A DNA stretch of 64,000 bases from a virus. Of this stretch, positions 43,025 through 51,405 are shown in pieces. The notes under the pieces were generated by a model. That model saw nothing but the letters and a program-made list of their open reading frames with translations, made no database searches and was not told the DNA's origin. The stretch is from positions 62,001-126,000 of IMG/VR virus record IMGVR_UViG_3300038468_000190, one strand, 5' to 3'. Positions within the stretch are counted from its first letter, which is position 1. Each line of letters starts with the position of its first letter. Position numbers and translations under genes: made by a program.

Positions 43025-43342
43025 TCAGACCTCCTCGATATCGAGCGTCGACAGGATGTCCGAGCGCAGCGACCACGCCTCGTCGCCGCCATCCTCGTAG
43101 AGCCGACGGAGAAGGACGTGGAGCTCGTCCGGGTGCACGCGGACCTCGCCCGTCGTGTGGTCGGCGCTTGAGCGCTCGGTCAGCGCTTCCAGGTGCGAGT
43201 CGATGCCCTGATTCCAGGCCGCCGCGATAGCGCGCCACTCGTCTTTGCAGCGGATCGTCATCGGGTATCCGTCCGGACACTGGTCGGCACAGGCCTTTTT
43301 GATGACCTCGTCTGGGCAGGTTCCGAAGCTGTAGCGGCTCAT
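43025..43342 (-). CDS. Hypothetical protein (105 aa)
   Basis: ATG 43342 overlaps the upstream stop. Three Cys in the first 40 residues and a helical end (ELHVLLRRLYEDGGDEAW). No family. Confidence 0.45.
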   Translation of the reverse strand: MSRYSFGTCPDEVIKKACADQCPDGYPMTIRCKDEWRAIAAAWNQGIDSHLEALTERSSADHTTGEVRVHPDELHVLLRRLYEDGGDEAWSLRSDILSTLDIEEV

Positions 43343-43914
43343 GATTGCCTCGCTGGAAAGCCGTGGAGCTTGAGCACGAGATCCTTTGCGGGATCGGCCG
43401 GCTCCGCTCCGGACTGGTAGCGGAAGAGTGCGGCGTTGAGGTCGCCGTGCATGTACTCGCGCGCGGTCGTCCCGATCTTGTTCACTGGACGCTCGAGAGC
43501 CGCCTCGTGTGCCGCGGCGTCGGCGATCATCGCTTCCGCCGCGCGTCGAGCCTTCGCTCGGACGCGTTCGGGGTAGCTCTCGCCGCTGAATGACTCGAGC
43601 GGCGCACAGGCGCCGTAGCCGACCAAGGCCTCGACTTTGACGAGGTCGCTTGGTGGGCCATGCTCGATCTCGTCGTAGCCGACGGAGTCGAGCGCGCGCC
43701 GGATCTGTTCGTCCGAGAGCTCGGACAGGTTCACCGAGCACGTCTCGGCGTAGTACTCCGCCCAGCCGTCCCGCCGACAGGCGCCCTCGCCGCAGGCGTC
43801 GAACATGTTCGTGAAGCGGATCACGAACCACGTCCCGTCCGGCGCCTGGCGCGTCCACAGGCCGTGGTAGCCCGCCCAGTCGACGTCGGAGCCGATGTCC
43901 GTCCAGCCTTTCAT
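43339..43914 (-). CDS. Hypothetical protein (191 aa)
   Basis: WAGYHGLWTRQAPDGTWFVI then a Cys pair and FTNMFDACG; the second half is helical and Ala-rich. Largest unknown in this stretch. Confidence 0.45.
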   Translation of the reverse strand: MKGWTDIGSDVDWAGYHGLWTRQAPDGTWFVIRFTNMFDACGEGACRRDGWAEYYAETCSVNLSELSDEQIRRALDSVGYDEIEHGPPSDLVKVEALVGYGACAPLESFSGESYPERVRAKARRAAEAMIADAAAHEAALERPVNKIGTTAREYMHGDLNAALFRYQSGAEPADPAKDLVLKLHGFPARQS

Positions 43915-44285
43915 GGTTGTCCTTGTGGTGCGACGCGGATCTCCTCGAGCGTCGCCAGCGTGCGCGACAGGGACGCGTTCAGGTCGTCGAGCGCTTCGTC
44001 TTCGAGCTCGGTGCGGAGGTCAGCCCAGATGGCTTTCTCGGATTCGTAAGAGCAGCCGCCGAGGGATGCGGTGCCACGAAAGCCTTTCCAGGCCGCCGTC
44101 ACGAGCACGCTGCCCCAGGCGGCATAGTTTCCGTGGGCGAGCTCGCGCCGGATCCAGGCGTAGCATTCTTGGTCGACTGAGTCGTCGCCACTCGCCATGG
44201 CGTTGCCTTCGATGGGCAGGTCGTCCACCTCGAGCGTATACGTAAACTCGACCTCGTCGAGTCGCGTGAGCTTGCGAAGCGTCAT
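43911..44285 (-). CDS. Hypothetical protein (124 aa)
   Basis: ATG 44285 in the junction GTGTGTCATGACGCT, identical to that of the next gene upstream. Beta-rich start (VEFTYTLEVDDLPIEG), helical end. No family. Confidence 0.45.
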   Translation of the reverse strand: MTLRKLTRLDEVEFTYTLEVDDLPIEGNAMASGDDSVDQECYAWIRRELAHGNYAAWGSVLVTAAWKGFRGTASLGGCSYESEKAIWADLRTELEDEALDDLNASLSRTLATLEEIRVAPQGQP

Positions 44286-44614
44286 GACACACCTTCGCCG
44301 GCAAGCGTGAAGTCGACGTGTCCGCGCGCGAGCAAGGTCTCCACAGGGTCTTCCACTTGGTAGTTTGGAAACCACCAGATACGGCCGCGCACCGTCGGTG
44401 CGCCAGCGTCCGAGAACGTGAGGTCATCGGTGACGATGGGCGCTGAGGTCAGGGCCCCGATCCATTCGGGAGCCACGTAGCTCCACCCGATGCCAAAGTA
44501 GCCGTCGAGCAGTCCGCTCCAACGGTCGCCACGCATGGCTTGCAGATCCTCCAAGTCGTCGTTCGGGCCGATGGAGAACCGTAGGTTCCCGTTTGGGAGC
44601 ACGTCGAGCGTCAT
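44282..44614 (-). CDS. Hypothetical protein (110 aa)
   Basis: Start ATG 44614 in the same repeated junction GTGTGTCATGACGCT. RGRIWWFPNYQVEDPVETLL and many strands. Ends in GEGVS, encoded by the junction sequence. Confidence 0.45.
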   Translation of the reverse strand: MTLDVLPNGNLRFSIGPNDDLEDLQAMRGDRWSGLLDGYFGIGWSYVAPEWIGALTSAPIVTDDLTFSDAGAPTVRGRIWWFPNYQVEDPVETLLARGHVDFTLAGEGVS

Positions 44615-44847
44615 GACACACCTTCTCCGTTCGGGCATCCGGGCATGCCGCAATTGCACCCGGCGTCGCTCCGCGGCGCGGGAATGTTGAGAGCGTTCCT
44701 GAGAACCTGGGTCTCTGCGGCCGTTAGCAGGAAGTAGCGGACGGCGTCGTGGAACGCATCGATGTAGGGGCGACGCTCCGGGCCGCGCTCTCGGTCCTCC
44801 CAGTAGTGGACGAACGCGAGCGCCGCCTTGATCTTCTTCGGGTTCAT
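44611..44847 (-). CDS. Small hypothetical protein (78 aa)
   Basis: Helical, with AGCNCGMPGCPNGEGVS at the end; three Cys may bind metal. The same GEGVS end as the next gene reflects the shared junction. Confidence 0.45.
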   Translation of the reverse strand: MNPKKIKAALAFVHYWEDRERGPERRPYIDAFHDAVRYFLLTAAETQVLRNALNIPAPRSDAGCNCGMPGCPNGEGVS

Positions 44848-45068
44848 GGAGCCGCCTTACGCCGCACCATCAATGCCCGCCGAGTCGGTTTCAGATACAT
44901 GGACATGAGGTTCGCGACCGTATCCTCGTCTTGCCGACTGAGCCGCTCCCTGTACTTCCGAATTGCCTCATCATAGGCCTTGCGGCGGGCGCCGCGCACC
45001 CCGTCGCCCACAAGGGCGACCTCGCGCTGGAGCGCAAACTCAGTGGCCTCAAAAACGGCGCGGTTCAA
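44844..45068 (-). CDS. Small helical protein (74 aa)
   Basis: Basic amphipathic helices (DEAIRKYRERLSRQDEDTVA), coupled by ATGA. No family. Confidence 0.45.
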   Translation of the reverse strand: MNRAVFEATEFALQREVALVGDGVRGARRKAYDEAIRKYRERLSRQDEDTVANLMSMYLKPTRRALMVRRKAAP

Positions 45069-45084
45069 TGGGCCCTCTCGCCGC

Positions 45085-45378
45085 TCATGGCGAGACCCCT
45101 TCCGCTCCCGGGCAGAGCTCGAACCTGTAGCGCCAGTTTGCGAAGGCCTGGCCGTTCGAGAAATACCACGTGAAGCGATGCCCGTATTCGCCGGGCGCGC
45201 AGTTCAGGTTGAGGCCCTCGACCCGCTTGTTGTCAAACCGAGTGACGGCCCAGTCCGGCCCCCACAGCAAGGGGCCGACCTTGACGCCTCCCACCATGTG
45301 GGAGTCGAAGTGTCCGCCGAGGGCCATTACGCCTAGCTGAAGACTCGTACCGACGGTTCTACGCTCGGGGATGTTCAT
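45085..45378 (-). CDS. Hypothetical beta-rich protein (97 aa)
   Basis: Strand-rich with FTWYFSNGQAFANWRYRFEL; overlaps the upstream gene by 20 bases. No family. Confidence 0.45.
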   Translation of the reverse strand: MNIPERRTVGTSLQLGVMALGGHFDSHMVGGVKVGPLLWGPDWAVTRFDNKRVEGLNLNCAPGEYGHRFTWYFSNGQAFANWRYRFELCPGAEGVSP

Positions 45379-45784
45379 GTTCAGCCTTCTTGGCTTCGTC
45401 GATCGGCGTGTGCAGCGCCGCGTCGAAGACTTCTGCGATGTAGTCCTTGATCTCGTTGCGGTTCCGCCCCCCGATCGTGAGCCGGAACCCGAACGCGAGC
45501 GACGGGCGCACCACCACGCGGTGCGTGGTCCAGCCGTCGTAGAAGCCGTGTTCGTTCATGTGATGAAAGTCGACGTCGAACACGAGGCTTTCCCCGGTGC
45601 TCTTGATGTCGTCGAGCTTGGTGCCGTTGTCGAAGCCGGAACCGCTCGGAAGGTAGCGCTTGACGAGCTCGGCCGCGCGCGCCTCGTGATATCGATCGTG
45701 CCACTCGTCGTTGCCGCTGCGACGGCAGTTGTCCCGCGCGATGAGGATAGACGCCAGTACTTGGTACAGGGGTTTCGGGGTCAC
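45359..45784 (-). CDS. Hypothetical protein (141 aa)
   Basis: Helical first half with HDRYHEARAAELVKRYL, then strands (GWTTHRVVVRPSLAFGFRL). No family. Confidence 0.45.
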   Translation of the reverse strand: MTPKPLYQVLASILIARDNCRRSGNDEWHDRYHEARAAELVKRYLPSGSGFDNGTKLDDIKSTGESLVFDVDFHHMNEHGFYDGWTTHRVVVRPSLAFGFRLTIGGRNRNEIKDYIAEVFDAALHTPIDEAKKAEHEHPRA

Positions 45785-45785
45785 G

Positions 45786-46040
45786 TCAGTAGCCTCCTCT
45801 GAAGTGCTTGAGCCGGTACTCGTGAAACGGTCGCAAGTGTTCGCGTGCCCACTCGCGGGCGAGCCGTCGAGTTTTGAACGCTCCTCGACTGAGGACAGAG
45901 AAGGGTCCCGTTCGCTCCGTCGGATGCCAGGGGGTCGGCAGATCCGACCACGGGAGAAGGATCGTGAAGTAGCCCCGGTTCGCCTTACGGCGCAGGCGCG
46001 CGAGCTTGCGCCGCGTGACTTTGTAGGTTCGATTGGGCAT
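45786..46040 (-). CDS. Basic hypothetical protein (84 aa)
   Basis: Many Arg/Lys (KVTRRKLARLRRKANRGYF) and a GAFKTRRLAREWAREHL helix; likely nucleic-acid binding. No family. Confidence 0.45.
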   Translation of the reverse strand: MPNRTYKVTRRKLARLRRKANRGYFTILLPWSDLPTPWHPTERTGPFSVLSRGAFKTRRLAREWAREHLRPFHEYRLKHFRGGY

Positions 46041-46043
46041 CGG

Positions 46044-46232
46044 CTAGTAGCGGATGACGCTCCCCCGTTCGAGTTTCTTGATCTCCGCCGGGCGAAGTTT
46101 GCGACACGGTGTGCCGCCTTGTCGTCGGGGCCCCACGTGCTTGGTGCAGTAGGCGAACCCCCGGTTGTCGACGTGCGACACGGGATCCCTACACGAGAGA
46201 TCCATGTCGCACTGTAGTTTGCGGGCGGTCAT
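46044..46232 (-). CDS. Small conserved phage-type protein (62 aa)
   Basis: ATG 46232 overlaps the upstream stop. CDMDLSCRDPVSHVDNRGFA then YCTKH gives a Cys2-Cys-His zinc pattern seen in short phage proteins ending with RKLRPAEIKKL. Confidence 0.55.
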   Translation of the reverse strand: MTARKLQCDMDLSCRDPVSHVDNRGFAYCTKHVGPRRQGGTPCRKLRPAEIKKLERGSVIRY

Positions 46233-46477
46233 GCGAGACCCCCGGCGAACGGTTCGAAAGCCCACTGCCCGGACCCCTGCAGCGTCGGCGCGTGCTTACA
46301 GTGGCCATGGTGTACTTGTCCCATGCTGGCGAGGTGCGCCGCGCAGATCGGGAACCGGCGAGTTTCGCCGTGGAGAGTGAACGCGGCGACTCCGATCGCT
46401 TCGTTCTGGTCGGGTGTGGGGCGACCGTTGCAGTCGATCCACTGGATCTGACACGTAGGGCGTTCGGGAGCGTTCAC
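46229..46477 (-). CDS. Small Cys/His protein (82 aa)
   Basis: The GTG at 46477 shares GTGA with the upstream stop. Pairs such as CQIQWIDCNG and FPICAAHLASMG suggest a zinc site, similar in layout to the previous protein. Confidence 0.45.
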   Translation of the reverse strand: MNAPERPTCQIQWIDCNGRPTPDQNEAIGVAAFTLHGETRRFPICAAHLASMGQVHHGHCKHAPTLQGSGQWAFEPFAGGLA

Positions 46478-46965
46478 GCGGCCGCCTTTCCGCTGCGAAG
46501 AGTGTACTCCCCGACGAACGGCGTGCCCGGCTGGCGCTGGACGCCCACGTTGACCCCGCCCCGCGGCTGGCCAGCGGCGCGGCGCACTACGGCGCGGCCG
46601 AGCACCGCATACACGGCGCCGTCGCCCGGGCGTTCTGCGACGCCGCGGAGGTACTCGCGAGCGCGCTCGCGTTCGGACGGAGCGGCGACGGGGGCCGCGG
46701 CATGCGCCGGGAGCTCCGGACGCTTGGCGAGCGCGCGATCGATCGCGCCTTGTAGGTCCCGGACGTGCGCCGGGCCGACCCGGACGACGCCACCTAGCTC
46801 GGCTGCGAGACTCGTCGCGGCGCGCGCCGTCACTGCGAGCACGATCGCGATGCGCCGGTCGCCCGCGGAGTCGTTTACGGTCGCGCTCCAGGCCGCGATC
46901 TGCCGCCCGTTCTCGAGGGCTACGCGGATCGCCCGCGCTTGCTCTGAATCGAATTTGTTGACCAT
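46474..46965 (-). CDS. First gene of leftward operon, hypothetical (163 aa)
   Basis: A clear AAAAAGGGAAA Shine-Dalgarno region ahead of ATG. Ala/Arg-rich, with RRIAIVLAVTARAATSLAAE and a basic C-terminal half. As first gene after the divergent control region it would be transcribed early. No family. Confidence 0.5.
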   Translation of the reverse strand: MVNKFDSEQARAIRVALENGRQIAAWSATVNDSAGDRRIAIVLAVTARAATSLAAELGGVVRVGPAHVRDLQGAIDRALAKRPELPAHAAAPVAAPSERERAREYLRGVAERPGDGAVYAVLGRAVVRRAAGQPRGGVNVGVQRQPGTPFVGEYTLRSGKAAA

Positions 46966-46998
46966 TGCCGTTTCCCTTTTTGAGCCCGGCTGCCCGGG

Positions 46999-47203
46999 TT
47001 TTGCGCCCTAGCGGCCGAGGAACGGCCCCCGCCGGGGTGCTCCGGCTGCCTCGAGACGACGTTACGAATAATCTACCATGCATAACGTCTCACTGGTAGA
47101 CGTTACGATAACTGTGCTTATCATAACGTCGGTCCCTGGCGCCGGCGTGCGCCGGGGGCCGTTCCCCGGGCCCGGGGCTGTTCCTGGGCTCCTAGGGCGC
47201 AAA
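46999..47203. promoter_or_regulatory. Symmetric divergent control region between the two small-gene operons
   Basis: Arms at 46999-47029 and 47174-47203 are imperfect inverted copies. The outer TTTGCGCCCTAG is identical in both, then AGGAAC and GCCCC recur. Both operons therefore start with similar leader sequences before their AAAGGGA ribosome sites. The centre is the only AT-rich stretch for kilobases. 46966-47244 holds no gene. Confidence 0.6.
47058..47130. repeat. Two tandem 32-bp palindromes
   Basis: Site 1 (47058-47089) has arms GACGTTACG and CATAACGTC. Site 2 (47099-47130) has arms GACGTTACGATAA and TTATCATAACGTC, 12 of 13 paired. The sites are 41 bp apart start to start, about four helical turns, so a dimer pair could bind on the same face. 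A half-site TTATCGTAACGT recurs at 59271. Confidence 0.65.
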
Positions 47204-47244
47204 CGGCGACCGTCGGAAAGGACGGCCGGCACGCGAAAGGGAAG

Positions 47245-47403
47245 ATGATGACGTTTTCGGATGCGGAATTCGCCGCGTTTCTCCGAGAGGAGCTCCGCGC
47301 GTATGAAGAGGGCGAACACATTCCGCCCTGGCTCTCGCGCGACGAGGCGATCGAGCAGACTGAACGCGAGCTCAAGCGGCTCGCACGGCAGAGCGAACGC
47401 TAA
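47245..47403 (+). CDS. First gene of rightward operon, small acidic protein (52 aa)
   Basis: AAAGGGAAG then two ATGs (47245, 47248). Acidic helices (FAAFLREELRAYEEGEHI, EQTERELKRLARQ). About 110 bases without a gene follow. No family. Confidence 0.5.
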   Translation: MMTFSDAEFAAFLREELRAYEEGEHIPPWLSRDEAIEQTERELKRLARQSER

Positions 47404-47513
47404 GCGGGGGCGCGTTCCGCGCCTGCTGGGCTCGCAAAGGGAAGATTCGTCTACGTCCGCTGGTGGCGGATACCAAGCTCCCGGACGTAGCGCAGTTTTG
47501 AAAGGGAAGAACG

Positions 47514-47696
47514 ATGCGGAAAACGTACCCGGAATGGATCTGGCGCACATACGACGTCAGGCCAACGTGGGCCTACGAGGCCACGATAGAGGAGTGGGCG
47601 AGCCACGCGTACGCGACGGTCGCCAGGGGCCTACGGCCCGCGTGGTTTCTGGCAGAGCTCCACTCGCACGCCAACGTCTCGCGGGGGACCCGATGA
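47514..47696 (+). CDS. Small hypothetical protein (60 aa)
   Basis: AAAGGGAAG ribosome site. Trp/Tyr-rich (YPEWIWRTYDVRPTWAYEA). ATGA coupling downstream. No family. Confidence 0.5.
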   Translation: MRKTYPEWIWRTYDVRPTWAYEATIEEWASHAYATVARGLRPAWFLAELHSHANVSRGTR

Positions 47697-47977
47697 CGCG
47701 CACATTCGTTCTCACGAACCGCCACGACCAGCGCGGGATCCAGATCGGGATCCGTCCCCTCTGCGTGGTCGCGTTTCACTTCTGGCGCCGCTACCGCGGA
47801 TCGCTCGGATGGACGCTGACTTTCGCGTTCGGGCGCGGCGCGGGCTGCCGATGGGGTCGCACGCTGTACTTCTCGCGCGGCGCGAAGGGTGGCCAGCGCT
47901 ACCTCTACAAGGCCGCGGGCTTTCGCGCCGGCTTCACCCAGAACGCCAACGAGACCCCCTACTCTTTCGGCTCTTGA
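47693..47977 (+). CDS. Basic hypothetical protein (94 aa)
   Basis: FHFWRRYRGSLGWTLTFAF and GRTLYFSRGAKGGQRYLYKA: strands with many Arg and aromatic residues, perhaps nucleic-acid binding. No family. Confidence 0.45.
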   Translation: MTRTFVLTNRHDQRGIQIGIRPLCVVAFHFWRRYRGSLGWTLTFAFGRGAGCRWGRTLYFSRGAKGGQRYLYKAAGFRAGFTQNANETPYSFGS

Positions 47978-47979
47978 TC

Positions 47980-48186
47980 ATGTCCGACCTCCTCGACACG
48001 TTCGCCCAAGACTTGGCGCACGCCGCCATGGCGGCGCACTACGGCGAGGCCGACCGGATCGACGATCCGCTGCTTCGCGCCGCGGGCGAGATCTACCTCG
48101 CGTTCGAGAGCGGCCACGTAAGCGCGCCGCACCCGCACGCGTCCAACGGCCGGCTCAGGTTCGCCGTCTATGTGAGGCCCCGATGA
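47980..48186 (+). CDS. Small hypothetical protein (68 aa)
   Basis: Start ATG 47980. Helical, with LDTFAQDLAHAAMAAHYGEA; ATGA coupling to the next gene. No family. Confidence 0.45.
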   Translation: MSDLLDTFAQDLAHAAMAAHYGEADRIDDPLLRAAGEIYLAFESGHVSAPHPHASNGRLRFAVYVRPR

Positions 48187-48491
48187 GTGAATTCACCGAT
48201 TCAATCGAGCGCGAGCTTCGCGGCTGCGAAGCGTTCAGCGTCGGGTCGTGCCCCGGCTGCTCGGAGTGCGGGCTCGGCGAGGATCCCAGCGACACGGATC
48301 GCGAGCTCGCCGAGGAGTCACGCTTCTCCTGGCGCGCATGCGACTCGTGCGGGAGCACGTTCGGGGGCGACCGGCACCCGGCGCACTACCTCGACGACGA
48401 GCGCGCGATCGTCCACGTCCACGTCTGCACCGATTGTCTCTTCTTCCACGCGAACGGCGACGAGCCGGACGACTGGAGCAAGCACCCATGA
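48183..48491 (+). CDS. Zinc-finger protein (102 aa)
   Basis: CPGCSECG, then CDSCGSTFGGDRHPAHYLD and HVCTDCLFFHANGDEPDDW: three Cys pairs and His, two likely zinc sites. Acidic overall. Function unknown. Confidence 0.5.
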   Translation: MSEFTDSIERELRGCEAFSVGSCPGCSECGLGEDPSDTDRELAEESRFSWRACDSCGSTFGGDRHPAHYLDDERAIVHVHVCTDCLFFHANGDEPDDWSKHP

Positions 48492-48895
48492 ACAAGGAAC
48501 TAGAAGCACTTCTTCTGTCCGCCGCGAAAGCGCTCGACCTCGGCGTCGTCGGCGTAAACCCCGAGCGCGCCTGTGACTGGGGTGTCCCCATGGGGGTCCT
48601 GGTACTCGAGGGCCAGACGATCCCGGGCCACTCGAAGAAAGCCCGCACGGCGGGCTACTACACGCCCTATTCCGCATGGCGTCCCCCGTCCGGCAAGTGC
48701 TTGTTCGTGGACCACGTCGAGCACGGCGACGGCAAGAGTCACTACCAGATCTTCCTCCTGTCGGAGGACACGACGGGCTACGGGGCGTTCAACGGGCGGC
48801 ACGACGGGTTCTCCCTGTCGGAGATGAAGGCGTACCTCCGCGGCGTCGCCGACGGCGCGGACATGATTCCAAAACCACGAAAGGGACGACGATGA
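48488..48895 (+). CDS. Hypothetical protein (135 aa)
   Basis: Alpha/beta with WGVPMGVLVLEGQTIPGHS and HYQIFLLSEDTTGYGAF; basic tail. Coupled both sides. No family. Confidence 0.45.
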   Translation: MNKELEALLLSAAKALDLGVVGVNPERACDWGVPMGVLVLEGQTIPGHSKKARTAGYYTPYSAWRPPSGKCLFVDHVEHGDGKSHYQIFLLSEDTTGYGAFNGRHDGFSLSEMKAYLRGVADGADMIPKPRKGRR

Positions 48896-49152
48896 CCGGC
48901 GCTGAGGTCACGCGCATCGCACAGAAACTCGTGGCTGACATGGGTTACGAGGCTGCGTTACAGGACGTCCGGCGCCGGATTCGGTACATGCAAGGGGCGC
49001 ACCCGAGCTACGGCGCATTCTGGGAGTCTGTTTTGTTAGAGCTCCTGGCGGCCCGCGTTGTCTGCCACGCCATGCGCCACCTGTCCCCGACTCCGGAGCT
49101 CAAGGCGAGCGGCCGGTGCCCGAAACTCTTCGAACGAAAGGATCTCCCGTGA
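48892..49152 (+). CDS. Hypothetical protein (86 aa)
   Basis: ATGA start. Helical, ending SGRCPKLFERKDLP. No family. Confidence 0.45.
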   Translation: MTGAEVTRIAQKLVADMGYEAALQDVRRRIRYMQGAHPSYGAFWESVLLELLAARVVCHAMRHLSPTPELKASGRCPKLFERKDLP

Positions 49153-49358
49153 GCGACGTTCGCATCGAAACAGGCGGACGCCTGTCGTCGATGGTTCTGA
49201 TTACGCCGGTGTCCTACGTCGGGCGCCAGTGGATCGACGAAAACCTACAGGTCGAGGGCTGGCAATGGCTCGGCCGGAGCCTCGCCGTCGACAAGCGATA
49301 CGCTGCGCCCATCGTGGACGGCATGATCGGTGACGGGCTAGACGTGGAGGCCTCCTGA
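49149..49358 (+). CDS. Small hypothetical protein (69 aa)
   Basis: GTG start sharing GTGA. Beta-rich, with SMVLITPVSYVGRQWIDENL and WQWLGRSLAVD. No family. Confidence 0.45.
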   Translation: MSDVRIETGGRLSSMVLITPVSYVGRQWIDENLQVEGWQWLGRSLAVDKRYAAPIVDGMIGDGLDVEAS

Positions 49359-49555
49359 TGAATCGCCTCATCCTCACCGAAAACGACCTCGCAACGCTCG
49401 TCAATGCGCTCCACGAGGCCGCCGGCCAATGCCGGCTGGACGCTGAGCAATTCCCGGCGCTGCGAAAAGCCTCACTCGAGTCCGCTGAGCAGTACGAGCT
49501 CTTGGAAGAGAAGCTCGCCGAGGCCGACTCCATCATCGTGGAGCGGAGCCCATGA
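49358..49555 (+). CDS. Small helical protein (65 aa)
   Basis: Acidic helices with LATLVNALHEAAGQCRLDAE and a coiled-coil end. TGATG start. No family. Confidence 0.45.
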   Translation: MNRLILTENDLATLVNALHEAAGQCRLDAEQFPALRKASLESAEQYELLEEKLAEADSIIVERSP

Positions 49556-49836
49556 GCGCCGCGGCAACCGTCTGGTGCGCCGACTGTGGCGACGCGTACG
49601 ACGCGCCGCTCGGCTGCTGCCCAAACTGCGAGTGCGTAGAGAGGCTCACCGAGCGCACGAAGATCATCGTCACACTCGAAGTCGCCGGCAGTCCCGACGA
49701 CGCCATGACGGCGGTCGACCAGGCCCTGGACGAGGGCGTACTGCAAGACTTTCTGAATCAGCACGACATCGAAGACGTCGGTCCCGTGCACGTGCTCACC
49801 GCGGTCGCCCGCTTCGACGGATCGGAGAACACATGA
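49552..49836 (+). CDS. Zinc-ribbon protein (94 aa)
   Basis: VWCADCGDAYDAPLGCCPNC is a rubredoxin-like Cys4 knuckle at residues 8-27, followed by a ferredoxin-like alpha/beta half (IIVTLEVAGSPDDAMTAVD). Overlaps the AAA gene by ATGA and may assist it. Confidence 0.5.
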   Translation: MSAAATVWCADCGDAYDAPLGCCPNCECVERLTERTKIIVTLEVAGSPDDAMTAVDQALDEGVLQDFLNQHDIEDVGPVHVLTAVARFDGSENT

Positions 49837-51374
49837 CACCCAGCCAGAAAACGAACGTCGACATTTCGGCCTTGCTCCGCGCGCGAAACACGCTTGTCTG
49901 GATCACGTCGCGGGAGGAGGTGCGCGTCGAGCGCGCCATCATCGAGGCGGCCGGCGCGGCGAAGTTCGAGACGCGGTTTTGGGACTGCGCGACGGGTCTC
50001 ACGGCTTCGGACGGCAAGGTCCTCGCCAACATCCCGAACGCCTACTCCGTGCTCGAGAGGATCCGCGACGACAAGGCGCGCATGCTCTACGTCCTCCGCG
50101 ACATCCCGGCGTGGTTCGATCCGCAGGTCGTCCGGATGCTCCGCTCGCTCGCCAGGAGCCTCCCCGGCGCGCCGAGGGACGAAGCGCGGGCCATCATCAT
50201 CCTCACGCCGCGCGGCGAGGTACCGCCCGAGCTCGCCGGCCATGCGACGGTCATCGACTATCCGCTGCCTGCCCGCGACGAGATCGCCGAGGTGCTCGAG
50301 ACGGCGCTCGGGGGATTGCCGGACGAATTCCGAGCCGCCGCGACCCCCACGAACGGCCTCCGAGAGCAAGCGATCGACGCCGCCGTCGGCCTCACCGCCG
50401 AGGAGGCCAGTAACTGCTACGCGAAGAGCCTCGTCACGACGAAGCGGATCGATCCCGCGCAAGTCTCCTCGGAGAAGCGCCGGGTCATCGCTCGAGAGAA
50501 AGTCCTCACCTGGTACGATCCGGAGCCCCGCGGGCTCGACGCGGTCGGCGGCCTCGAGCTTTTGAAGGACTGGCTCAAGGCGCGCCGCTCGGCGTTCTCG
50601 CAAAAGGCGAGAGACTTCGGCCTGCCCGAGCCGAAGGGGTGCCTGCTCGTGGGCGTCCCCGGCGGTGGGAAGAGCCTCACGGCCAAAGCCATCGCGACCG
50701 CGTGGGGCATGCCACTCCTGCGCTTGGACCTCGGCGCGCTACGGTCGAAGTACGTGGGCGAGAGCGAGGGCAACATCCGAAAGGCCCTGGCGGTCGCCGA
50801 GACCGTGGCGCCGTGCGTGCTCTGGCTCGACGAGATCGAAAAGGCCCTGGCGGGCGCGACGGGCGCTCAGGGCGACGGCGGCGTCTCAGCGGACGCGCTC
50901 GGCGCGGTGCTCTCCTGGATGCAGGAGCGCCAGGCGCCGGTGTTCGTGGTGGCGACCGCGAACAAGGTGAGTGACCTCCCGCCGGAGCTTCTCCGGAAGG
51001 GCCGTTTCGACGAGCTCTTTTTCGTGGACCTACCGACCCCAGCCGAACGCAAGGCAATCCTCCGGACGACCCTCGCGGCCTTCAAGCGGAGCCCGGACGG
51101 CATCGACGAGGACGCCGTCGCGCGGGCGACGCAGAGCTTCACCGGCGCCGAGATCGCGGCCATCGTGCCCGAGGCGATGTTCGTGGCGTTCGGGGAGGGG
51201 GAGCGCGCGATCCAGACCGAAGATCTCCTCGCCGCCGCAGCGCGCGTCGTGCCGCTCGCCGAGACCGCAAAGGAACAACTCGCCGAGCTCCGCGCCTGGG
51301 CCAAGGGCAAGGCGCGGCCCGCCGCGACGCCCGTCGCCGAAGCGCCTCGTAAGCCACGGGAGCTCGACCTCTGA
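49833..51374 (+). CDS. AAA+ ATPase, Ycf46-like
   Basis: 513 aa. N-terminal domain (residues 1-235) without motifs. AAA core: Walker A GVPGGGKSLT (K280), Walker B CVLWLDEIEKA (D333, E334), sensor VVATANKVSDLP and LRKGRFDELF with the arginine finger. This order matches chloroplast/cyanobacterial Ycf46 and phage homologs. It probably remodels a protein complex. It is in one operon with the two conserved genes that follow. Confidence 0.8.
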   Translation: MTPSQKTNVDISALLRARNTLVWITSREEVRVERAIIEAAGAAKFETRFWDCATGLTASDGKVLANIPNAYSVLERIRDDKARMLYVLRDIPAWFDPQVVRMLRSLARSLPGAPRDEARAIIILTPRGEVPPELAGHATVIDYPLPARDEIAEVLETALGGLPDEFRAAATPTNGLREQAIDAAVGLTAEEASNCYAKSLVTTKRIDPAQVSSEKRRVIAREKVLTWYDPEPRGLDAVGGLELLKDWLKARRSAFSQKARDFGLPEPKGCLLVGVPGGGKSLTAKAIATAWGMPLLRLDLGALRSKYVGESEGNIRKALAVAETVAPCVLWLDEIEKALAGATGAQGDGGVSADALGAVLSWMQERQAPVFVVATANKVSDLPPELLRKGRFDELFFVDLPTPAERKAILRTTLAAFKRSPDGIDEDAVARATQSFTGAEIAAIVPEAMFVAFGEGERAIQTEDLLAAAARVVPLAETAKEQLAELRAWAKGKARPAATPVAEAPRKPRELDL

Positions 51375-51405
51375 GCTCCGCAGAACAACAAGGGAAGAAC
51401 CGACC

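Noticed and set aside
49404-49832. Extended N-terminus of the AAA ATPase
   Set aside because: Overlaps two better-supported genes, and the ATG at 49833 overlaps the previous stop.
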